Shown: piece after piece, positions 52,284-59,901 of the stretch
Position numbering within the stretch: position 1 is the stretch's first letter
How the letters are laid out: every line of letters starts with the position of its first letter
NCBI GenBank assembly: GCA_963738025.1
Contig: CAVTWA010000004.1
Location: 310,001-374,000, forward strand
Direction of reading: 5' to 3'
Length of the DNA stretch: 64,000 nt
DNA from: 20CM-2-55-15 sp963738025
GTDB taxonomy: Bacteria > Acidobacteriota > Terriglobia > 20CM-2-55-15
The notes under the pieces: model-generated
Seen by the model: the letters and a program-made list of their open reading frames with translations, nothing else
What the model was told of the DNA's origin: nothing
Database searches by the model: none
Translations under genes and position numbers: made by a program

Positions 52284-53009
52284 CTAATTTAGACTGAAAT
52301 GCTCCCCAAGATAAACCCTCTTAACCTCGGCATCGTTCCCGAGCTCACTTGGAGTGCCGGATCGAAAGATCGATCCATTGTTGATGATATAAGCGCGGTC
52401 AGTGACCTGCAAGGTTTCTCTGACGTTATGATCGGTGATCAGGACCCCGATCTGCTTGGATTTAAGGTGCTTAATGATCTTTTGGATCTCAAGTACGGTG
52501 ATCGGATCGATGCCGGAAAACGGTTCGTCCAGGAGAATGAACTTGGGTGAAATCACCAGCGATCTCGCAATCTCCACCCGCCGCCGCTCTCCTCCGGACA
52601 GTGTGTCCGCCAGACTTTTTCTCACGTGGTCGATTCCAAATTCTTCCAACAGGCTCTCCAGCTTTGCTCGTCGATCCTTACTCGAAAGCGGCAGGGTTTC
52701 CAATATTGCCATAATGTTGGACTCGACAGTCAGCTTACGGAACACGGATGCCTCTTGCGGAAGATAGCTAATTCCATTTTTTGCCCGCAGATACATGGGC
52801 AGATCCGTGATGTTATGCTCTCCAAGCTGTACGGAACCCGAATCTGGCCGCGTCAATCCCACTATCATGTAGAAGGTTGTCGTCTTGCCTGCCCCATTTG
52901 GTCCTAGCAATCCAACGACCTCTCCCTGGGCCACAGTCAAACTGACCTCACGAACAACTTTACGGCCTTTGTAGGATTTGGTGACCTCGAGGGTACGGAG
53001 TGCCGTCAT
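52284..53009 (-). CDS. lptB: LPS export ABC ATPase LptB
   Basis: 241 residues. Walker A GLLGPNGAGKTTTFYMIVGL, Q-loop SYLPQEASVFRKLTVESN, signature LSGGERRRVEIARSLVISP, Walker B FILLDEPFSGIDPI, H-loop LITDHNVRETL. It powers extraction of LPS by LptFG. ATG 53009 lies two bases after the stop of the lptC-lptA gene; the open frame further back to 53117 overlaps it and is rejected. Confidence 0.95.
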   Translation of the reverse strand: MTALRTLEVTKSYKGRKVVREVSLTVAQGEVVGLLGPNGAGKTTTFYMIVGLTRPDSGSVQLGEHNITDLPMYLRAKNGISYLPQEASVFRKLTVESNIMAILETLPLSSKDRRAKLESLLEEFGIDHVRKSLADTLSGGERRRVEIARSLVISPKFILLDEPFSGIDPITVLEIQKIIKHLKSKQIGVLITDHNVRETLQVTDRAYIINNGSIFRSGTPSELGNDAEVKRVYLGEHFSLN

Positions 53010-53011
53010 TC

Positions 53012-55057
53012 CTATTTTTTCACGGGGTGCTGGGTCGTTGTCCGCTCGCCGCGACCACCTTGAATCAACACGCTCTTTTCTTTTTTTCGCATCGTGACTG
53101 TGGGACCTTTTGACCATCCGCGCTCACGATCCAGAACCTGCGCTGGTTTTCCCGTGAGAGTCACAACATCGGTCGCCGCATCGTAGAGAGCGCGATCTCC
53201 ATTACCTGTCTGGTCATCCCGGGTGACCTTTACGCCGCCGCTCGCAGCGATCTCCGTGACATCTTTGTCGCGAAAATGAACCGTCATCTCGGGCGCCGTT
53301 ACGATCATATCCTGCTTTTGGGCTTGCACGTTGCCCGCATAATAAATCGTCCCGGCCGTCTGGTCATAATCGAGGGAATCGGATGTGGCACGGACATTCT
53401 GCAGGTTGGACTGAACCCTACCTTTACCGGAGGATTCGGCATGGACTTTGCTGTTTTCCTGATCTCCGGATGCCGTCAAGCGCTCCGCCTTGACATAGGT
53501 ATCGCCACGCCACAATTGCACATTCCCGGTGTACAACATGGAATCCGAGCCACCTTCAGCCCTGGCGGCCTTGACGAGGACACGCTCGTCGGAGTTCTTC
53601 ATCAGGGTGGTGACGTTCTTCGTGGCAACAAAAGAGTTCTTCTGCTGATCGATCTCGATTGTCGCTGCCTGAAGTTGCTTTTGAGCATCGTTGACGAGCG
53701 GCGATCCTTCCAGCGTAATGCGATTTCCGCCGTCTGCGAACCGGCCGCTGTCAGCACGACCCTGGTATTGAGGAGTCTGAAAAAGAAAATTACCGGTCTG
53801 TACGAGGTCCAACAGCATGTTCGTACGGTTGTCGAACCGCGCATTCGTTTGATCGGCCGAACTCTCCTGCTCCGTGCCCTTTTTTAGCGTGGCGCGACGA
53901 CTCGTGCTGAATATCACGACATCCTCGCCGTTCTCCATCGTGAAATCGCGGCCTTCGATAGTCGAGTCACCGACCTTCAGAATAGACTTATCGACTGTGT
54001 GGATGGAGCCACTCGGATTGGTCCAGATTTCAGAAGATTCGAGCATCTGGTCCGAACCCATGACCATCCGGGCATTCTGATGCGCCTGAACAAGGTCGAT
54101 CTTGCCCGCTTTCAACGTCGTGTCGATTTCAGCCCCCGTCAGACGTTGCGTTGCACCACCTGCGATTTTCTCGACTTCAGCGTTCCCGTGCGTTTTCACA
54201 CTCTCGGCGTAGCCGGCCGGCGAGATCGTGGCGTCGAAGACATCTGTCCGGATCTTCCATGTCTCCTGACCGGGCGCAGGATGGGATTCACCCGTCACAG
54301 CTCCTTCAATGGTAATGGACTTGGGTTTGAAAGTGCCCGGCAGCAAATCTGCACGGCCCCTGGCTCCGCGAATCCACGAAGTCGGCGACTGGATGTGAAC
54401 ACTCCGGACATTGTCGTCCAATTTTCCTTCTGCTGAAAAATGACCTCATCCGACTGCAACTGCGTCCGGTCTTCGGTGTCGATTTTGACGTTCCCGTACA
54501 GTTTCAGCAGGCCACTGCTCACTCCGTATTCGAAGCGATCGGCTTGACCAGAGGTGCCTTCGCGAACCAGATATGCACGATGTGGAGCGGTTGCAATGCT
54601 GCCGGCATGATTGTAGAGGAGTTCATCCGTCAGGATGCTCGTCCTTTCATCGAGCTCGAGATGCACGTCTCCGTTACACTCGAAGTCATTCGTCTCCTGA
54701 TCGTAGGTACAGTGTTTGCCCCGAATCGTACGGGTCGGATCTTTTTCTGTGGCGCCAAACACCGTGACATCGACATCTTCAAGCATGCTGTTTGGTGTTG
54801 TCTTTGACACCCAGATAGGTTTTCGCACGTACCGTATAAGACGTGCGCCCGCCTTCGGTTTGCGAAAACGTGAAGCCTTCGGTATGCACCGACACGCCTG
54901 CCGGTAATTTCCGCGGTTGCCTCGCCGGAGCGGATTTCTGTGACAGCTTTGCGAAATAGTTCCATGCGGGAATCGCGACCAGGGCAAGTACAAGAATCGG
55001 CAACAGCAACTGAAGAGTTCGAACCAGCCGATGTGTAAAGATCCGCTCTAAACGCAT
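53012..55057 (-). CDS. LptC-LptA/OstA fusion, LPS transport (two frame breaks)
   Basis: Three frames join into one protein of about 681 residues. ATG 55057 starts a membrane anchor (LLLPILVLALVAIPAWNYF) and the LptC domain (FTFSQTEGGRTSYTVRAKTY). Near 54788-54800 the frame shifts to read MLEDVDVTVFGATEKDPTRT; near 54421-54430 it shifts back to KLDDNVRSVHIQSPTSWIRG. The C-terminal 430 residues are repeated OstA/LptA beta-jellyroll units, for example TYVKAERLTASGDQENSKVH and GNVQAQKQDMIVTAPEMTV. LptC and LptA are usually separate; here they seem to be one bridge from inner membrane through periplasm. The breaks look like sequencing indels. Confidence 0.75.
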
Positions 55058-55069
55058 ATATGAAGACGG

Positions 55070-55133
55070 GCCACGGATTCGCCGCGTTCAACCGCTGTGG
55101 GTTAAAACCCATTTAATCCGTTCAATCCGTGGC
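55070..55133. repeat. Palindrome family A, degraded copy 4
   Basis: GCCACGGATT (55070-55079) and AATCCGTGGC (55124-55133) face each other; the middle carries TTTAATCCGTTC and an extra inverted TGGGTT/AACCCA. The arms match copies 1-3, but the interior has diverged. It lies upstream of the lptC-lptA gene. Confidence 0.65.
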
Positions 55134-55174
55134 TCAAAACATCTTACAATACGGCCCCAACAAGAGATTCCCGT

Positions 55175-55290
55175 ATGCACGTTAAAATCACGATTAACGG
55201 CAAGGTGTTCGAAAAGGACGTGGAGAGTTATCGATCGGTTCTTCAAGTGTGTGGCAGGAAAACTGGCGGTCGAGCCGGTAGCGGACGGAA
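55175..55290 (+). other. Possible gene remnant, ferredoxin-like start
   Basis: ATG 55175 begins HVKITINGKVFEKDVE, reminiscent of the first strand pair of 2Fe-2S subunits of CO/xanthine dehydrogenases. TACAAT is at 55145-55150. The frame then runs without recognisable sequence into the VOC gene on the other strand. A one-base shift after DVE gives VIDRFFKCVAGKLAVEPVAD instead, which I do not recognise either. It may be a decayed gene or chance. Confidence 0.25.
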
Positions 55291-55701
55291 TCATTTTTTC
55301 CACGGCGGCCCTTTCAGCTCAACCACATTTCTTTCGGGATCGGTTACATAGAGCGACGGCCCATCACCTTCGGCGCCGTATCGGCTTTCAACCTGTCCGG
55401 GATCGATTCCTTTACCTTGCAGGTATTCCATAATCTCCTCTGCATTAAATGGCTCGATGCGAAAGCAAAAATGATCCAGGTTTCGCCCCTCCGGACCGGG
55501 AGCCGCACCGCCGGTTCGGCCCAACGGTCCATTCACAGTAATGAAATCAATCAGAGAATTTCCAGCTCGAAGCTGATACAGGCCGAGGTCGTCCTGGGTT
55601 TTCTCCATCGAACACCCGATGACGTTGACGTAAAAATCGATCATCAAGTCGAGGTTCACAACCCGAAGCACAAGGTGGTCAATGTTTGTGATGCTGAACA
55701 T
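55291..55701 (-). CDS. Glyoxalase/bleomycin-resistance-like VOC protein
   Basis: 136 residues. It opens ITNIDHLVLRVVNLDLMIDF with a His metal ligand, then DHFCFRIEPFNAEEIMEYLQ and a closing SLYVTDPERNVVELKGPP with the Glu ligand. This is the single-module VOC fold, probably a dimer, with an unknown substrate. ATG 55701 is favoured over 55719, since the conserved fold begins there; neither has a strong ribosome binding site. Confidence 0.85.
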   Translation of the reverse strand: MFSITNIDHLVLRVVNLDLMIDFYVNVIGCSMEKTQDDLGLYQLRAGNSLIDFITVNGPLGRTGGAAPGPEGRNLDHFCFRIEPFNAEEIMEYLQGKGIDPGQVESRYGAEGDGPSLYVTDPERNVVELKGPPWKK

Positions 55702-55735
55702 CGCAGGCTGCCCCAGCAAGTGTAGCGCGAGCGCC

Positions 55736-56992
55736 TCACTTCTGTGTTTCCTGCGCCAGGCCCCCGTTGCGATTGGACAAGCCGCCGAGCGCGCTCTGCA
55801 GCAGATGGCGCCCTATGCGCTGGGAGAACCGCACAGCGGCGGTGGCGGCGGGCAGCGGATCATCCCACGCGAACACAGCCCACATCTTCTTGCCGGTTAA
55901 CGTCCGGGCCCACTTTCCGATCCGCAGCGTACCTTCGCGCCGATAGCCGCGCAGGGCACCGAAATCACGAGATATCGAAATCCATTTCACGCCGGAACGC
56001 GCCGGACGAGGCGGGGGAAGCTTCTCGCCGATCGCATCGAGGTACGCCACATAAGCAGTGTCGACTCCACAGAGTTGACCGAGCGCATCCCACAGCCCGT
56101 ACCTTGTGTTGAGTTCGATAAGCTTCAGCTTTCCGTCACGCGAATCTCGTTTGAACTCGATGCCGCCCAGACCTTGATAGTTAAGCTTCTCGAGGAAATC
56201 CAGGCTGATCCTCTCCAGGATCGGATCTGCGGTCGAAACAACGTAGCTGGCGCTGCCAAAGTGAATTGGCGTCACCCGCTCCTTCCTGCCCGAGACATGC
56301 CAGACTCTGCCGTCGGCGGCGCGATAGAATGCAAAATATACGAGATCGCGATCGTCACCCGGAATTGCCTCGCTGACGATGACATCTGCATCCAATTCGG
56401 AAATTCGCGTATACGCTTCAATCAGCGCTTCCGGTGTTTTGGCAAGAATCGATTTCTCGCTTCCGCCGGAGATTCCTTTCAACGTTTTCTGCACCGATTG
56501 CTGGTGCCAGGAATTCGAGCGAACGGGTTTAATAAGGCACGGATACGGAATCGACGAGGCAAATGCTTTCACGTCGTCGAGCGATTTTGGCACGTAGGTT
56601 TCCGGAACGGGAATTCCTTTCTCTCGGGCTGTGCGGAACAAGGCGTCCTTCGCCGCCGTCTTCGCTATGATGTCACTGCTGGGAGTGGTCAGACAGACAT
56701 ACGGTTTCAGAACGTCTTCACGGGCGGCATAGGCGTGAACGGCGTTGTCGCTGGTCGGAAACAGAACCGGCTTTGCAGGAAGCGAACGGGCGAGGCCGAC
56801 CAGAAAATCGAGATTTCGCTCTGTCGATTTTTCGATTGCCGGACACTGCCGGCTCGTACAAAACCTGGAAGACATCCCGATCTCGCTGACGTCGGGATCC
56901 AGCGTGATGACGGGTATGCCTCGCCTGCCGAGTGAACGGACGATTCCCAACCCCGAATAACCCATGTAGGTAACGATAGCTGCCGGGCCCAT
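55736..56992 (-). CDS. ATP-grasp enzyme (carboxylate-amine ligase-like)
   Basis: 418 residues. PurK/carbamoyl-phosphate-type layout: an N-terminal Rossmann part (VTYMGYSGLGIVRSLGRRGI), ATP-binding DALFRTAREKGIPVPETY and YPCLIKPVRSNSWH, then GGIEFKRDSRDGKLKLIELN with metal-binding Glu and Asn. It resembles D-aspartate ligase and other enzymes that link an amine to a carboxylate. The FemAB-like acyltransferase gene directly upstream (gap 6 bases) suggests a short pathway that builds or transfers an amide, perhaps on an envelope polysaccharide. Product unknown. Confidence 0.75.
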   Translation of the reverse strand: MGPAAIVTYMGYSGLGIVRSLGRRGIPVITLDPDVSEIGMSSRFCTSRQCPAIEKSTERNLDFLVGLARSLPAKPVLFPTSDNAVHAYAAREDVLKPYVCLTTPSSDIIAKTAAKDALFRTAREKGIPVPETYVPKSLDDVKAFASSIPYPCLIKPVRSNSWHQQSVQKTLKGISGGSEKSILAKTPEALIEAYTRISELDADVIVSEAIPGDDRDLVYFAFYRAADGRVWHVSGRKERVTPIHFGSASYVVSTADPILERISLDFLEKLNYQGLGGIEFKRDSRDGKLKLIELNTRYGLWDALGQLCGVDTAYVAYLDAIGEKLPPPRPARSGVKWISISRDFGALRGYRREGTLRIGKWARTLTGKKMWAVFAWDDPLPAATAAVRFSQRIGRHLLQSALGGLSNRNGGLAQETQK

Positions 56993-56998
56993 ATTTTT

Positions 56999-58165
56999 TT
57001 ACGCTCCTGAGGCCTCGCTAGTCCTGTCATCGTTCGCCTTCTTCAACGTTCCGGCTCGATTCAGGATACGTTTGGCCAGAATGGTCCATTCGAATTTCAG
57101 TTTCTGAAGCAGGCGGCCCTTGATGGTTTTTGGAAAGATGTAAAGCCAGTAGTGCGGCATGACGGCCCGGCTCCAGCGGATTTTCCACTCATCATCGCCT
57201 CCAAGGAAGTCGATAGAGCTCAACTGCCGGCTGATACAGCCGAGCATGACTTCATGCATCAGGACGAGGCCGGGACTGAGGTCGCTGAACTGTTCGTCAA
57301 ATGCCAACTTTGGCAGGAGGTAAACGCCATCGTAGGTCAGACCATAGTGGAACGCGGCTGTCTGGCCGTCCAGGGTCAGACGAAAAAAAGACAGCCAGTT
57401 CTTCTCAGCAGCCAGTTCAGCCAGGCGCGTGTAAAACGTTCGAGTCTGATCATCCTGATCACAAGCTGTTCCATTCCTGCCCTTCCAGCCCTGCCGCTCC
57501 AGCCTGAAGAAATCCTCCAGCACCGGCGCAAGATTCACAGCCTGTATCCGTTCAACCTTTGCCAGCGCACTTTTTTCCATCTGCCGGAACTTGCGGCGCG
57601 CATTCGACCGCAAATTAGAACTGACGCGACCCTGCAACTCGGGTTCAGATGACGGCAGGAGAAGAAACGGGCTGCTCTGCGACGGCCAGGCACCCACTGG
57701 AAATCCCTCAGCCGCTGCAGCACGATAGAGATGCCATGCCTGCCCGCCTTCGGGCACATCGGCAATCTGGAGCACATCCCAATCGTTTCGACTCGCCAGA
57801 CGCCGGAAGAACGCCTCACCTGCCCGGGCGGGATCTTCAGCAACCATATCGAACCGGCACGAATGCGTATTGGAGGCCCCGACAATCTGCTGTACTGGAA
57901 TTCCTCGAATCGACCCGCGCTGGTGGATCAGCGGAAGCGCCGCAACGAGGCGCCCGTCCGCAGACCAGTCTATAAGGATTTCAACTCGTTCACGCGGCGC
58001 AAAGCTTTCGAACCAGACACGCAGAAATTCATGCCTGAGGAAAAGAGAATTGTTATGCGTCAGGACCATTCGATTCCACTGCTGTTCCAGCGAATTGAAT
58101 GTGTCGAGATCACTCACGGTGGTGAGGTCCGGCACTATCGTATCTGTATTCAATACCGTTGACAT
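56999..58165 (-). CDS. GNAT/FemAB-like acyltransferase (BioF2/CelD type)
   Basis: 388 residues from ATG 58165 with GAGGA in place; the frame to 58240 is unconserved. It reads as the CelD/BioF2 double-GNAT fold: SLFLRHEFLRVWFESFAPRE, SNLRSNARRKFRQMEKSALA, AAFHYGLTYDGVYLLPKLAF, LSPGLVLMHEVMLGCISRQL and SIDFLGGDDEWKIRWSRAV. Such proteins occur in polysaccharide and exopolysaccharide loci. It is the first gene of a pair with the ATP-grasp gene. Confidence 0.8.
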   Translation of the reverse strand: MSTVLNTDTIVPDLTTVSDLDTFNSLEQQWNRMVLTHNNSLFLRHEFLRVWFESFAPRERVEILIDWSADGRLVAALPLIHQRGSIRGIPVQQIVGASNTHSCRFDMVAEDPARAGEAFFRRLASRNDWDVLQIADVPEGGQAWHLYRAAAAEGFPVGAWPSQSSPFLLLPSSEPELQGRVSSNLRSNARRKFRQMEKSALAKVERIQAVNLAPVLEDFFRLERQGWKGRNGTACDQDDQTRTFYTRLAELAAEKNWLSFFRLTLDGQTAAFHYGLTYDGVYLLPKLAFDEQFSDLSPGLVLMHEVMLGCISRQLSSIDFLGGDDEWKIRWSRAVMPHYWLYIFPKTIKGRLLQKLKFEWTILAKRILNRAGTLKKANDDRTSEASGA

Positions 58166-58426
58166 TGCTGAGTCCTCGCTCGCCAAACCTGAAGACAGAT
58201 ATCTAGCGGCGTCCGGACGTGAAGCTAAGAACGCATGCACACCTGTTACCGCGACATCGACGTTTCTGCAACTGGCGTACCAGGCAGTCCGCGAGCAGTC
58301 TTACTACTGATTATTTTTTTACGGGTGGGGCGGGACTCATGTCGTACGGCGACTCCGCGAATCAGAACTGCGATTCACACTCTGCGCGGTCGGATCAATA
58401 CTGTGCGAACTACCGGCACTCATTGA

Positions 58427-58456
58427 TTGTAGGCGCGGTCTAAACCGCGCCTACAA
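58427..58456. repeat. Palindrome family B, copy 3
   Basis: TTGTAGGCGCGGT (58427-58439) and its exact reverse complement (58444-58456) with a 4-base loop. The core AGGCGCGGT is shared with the two hairpins at 16.2-16.3 kb. It lies just after the stop of the DUF3300 gene and upstream of the acyltransferase gene. Confidence 0.8.
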
Positions 58457-58470
58457 CGACTGCGTTCTGT

Positions 58471-59403
58471 TTAATGTCTGTCGCGGTGTTCTTCTTTGTA
58501 GCCTCGTCCCGCGCCGGCGGCTCGCCGTTCTTTGGCAGACCGTTCCATGACGCGATGCTGTTCCACAGCGCGCGCAGGATAGCGCGGCACGGCGGTATAG
58601 GGATGTACATAGGTCGTGCGGTTGACCCAGGTTCGACGCCACGGCGCGTTATTAACGATGACAACGTGATCCCGCCATCCAAAGTTCGTCGCGTGCCAAC
58701 CCCAGGGAGCGAAGGCCGCGCCTAACGTAATGCCAAAGCCGAACCGGATCGCGCCGCCAACAACGAAGCCTCGCCGCGGCGGAGCAAAGACGATCAGAGG
58801 ATCGTAATAAGGAACTACGATGTAGTCGGGATTTACGGGCCGAATTTCAATATATTGCCCTGGAACCACGAGCACCTGACCATTGGATCGCAGGTAGCCA
58901 TAACTCGCCGCTTTCTGACGGTTTCGCTGAACAGCGTCCATCACTTCGGCGGACTGCGTCAAAAACGCATTTCCCAATTCCTGGGTCCATGGCATGGACG
59001 ACGCCATCATGCCCAACACCGAGGGAAACGGGACCAAAGCCTGAACGCTGGGATCCCACGGCACCTGGTCGGCCATCATCGCGGCTACCAGCGCGCTGCC
59101 CGACAAATAATGATGCTGATCCGCCCAGCCGGCTGCCTCAGGAATCTGGTCGGCAAACGTAGCGGCCGCGAGAACCTGTGCAAGAAGAGGATCCGGATAC
59201 AACGCAATGGGTGAAGTAATTCGGTCAAGTTCCGCTGGCGGATAAGTCGGAGCACCTTGCGGCACCGGTAGTGGCGCAGCCTGCGGAACAGGTACCTGCT
59301 GAGGGGGCGGCGATTGCGGCACCGGCAAGGGTGCTTGCGCCAAAGCAAAAGTAAACCAACATGAGATAAGTGCTGTTGCGGCTAAAACTCTTCGAACCTG
59401 CAT
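58471..59403 (-). CDS. DUF3300 exported protein
   Basis: 310 residues. Signal peptide ending FALAQAP, a Pro/Gln-rich stretch, then the DUF3300 domain: ITSPIALYPDPLLAQVLAAA, QIPEAAGWADQ, QVPWDPSVQALVPFPSVLGM, FLTQSAEVMDAVQRNRQKA, and VPGQYIEIRPVNPDYIVVPY. The C-terminus is glycine-rich and ends in a basic, His-rich tail. The domain is common in envelopes of Gram-negative bacteria; the function is not known. No operon partner. Confidence 0.9.
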   Translation of the reverse strand: MQVRRVLAATALISCWFTFALAQAPLPVPQSPPPQQVPVPQAAPLPVPQGAPTYPPAELDRITSPIALYPDPLLAQVLAAATFADQIPEAAGWADQHHYLSGSALVAAMMADQVPWDPSVQALVPFPSVLGMMASSMPWTQELGNAFLTQSAEVMDAVQRNRQKAASYGYLRSNGQVLVVPGQYIEIRPVNPDYIVVPYYDPLIVFAPPRRGFVVGGAIRFGFGITLGAAFAPWGWHATNFGWRDHVVIVNNAPWRRTWVNRTTYVHPYTAVPRYPARAVEQHRVMERSAKERRAAGAGRGYKEEHRDRH

Positions 59404-59617
59404 GATCTCTCCTCCCAGAAAAGCCTCTCTCTCGATTCTATTGGAGATAGACTGTGCGCAGGTTAAATCCGCATTAACCGAGCCTTATTCAAAATTAATC
59501 AAACGCACGGTGCGTACCGTTCTGCGCCGCTCTCCGAATTGTAAAGAATCGAAAAATCTCGTTGCTCGATTACACCCTCATTCATCCCCACCGGTCTAAC
59601 CCGTCGGCGGTGAATGC

Positions 59618-59860
59618 ATGTTTATAAAAGATCCTATCGTGATGCCTCTTAGAGTCGGACAACGCGTTCGAGTAAAACGAAGCATTCGCTCACCTTACGC
59701 GGGTCGCTCCGGTGTAATTATCGGAATCTACCCGGAAGATCCTTATGGGACCCACCTGGTTTTTTTTGATGATGGTGTGCAATTCCGCTACGTCCAGGAT
59801 GAATTGAAGGCCGTACCAGACGAATTCGGCATTCCTGCAAAAGCGCATTTCGCATCCTGA
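59618..59860 (+). CDS. Small SH3/KOW-like protein
   Basis: 80 residues: LRVGQRVRVKRSIRSPYAGR, SGVIIGIYPEDPYGTHLVFF and DDGVQFRYVQDEL describe a small beta-barrel like KOW or SH3-like domains that bind nucleic acid or proteins. The start could be ATG 59618 (GGTGA before it) or ATG 59642. It lies 41 bases before the RND pump on the same strand, so they may share a transcript. Family unnamed to me. Confidence 0.65.
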   Translation: MFIKDPIVMPLRVGQRVRVKRSIRSPYAGRSGVIIGIYPEDPYGTHLVFFDDGVQFRYVQDELKAVPDEFGIPAKAHFAS

Positions 59861-59901
59861 CGGCCAAATTCACGACAAACTCTTCACAAGAAATTTATTA
59901 A

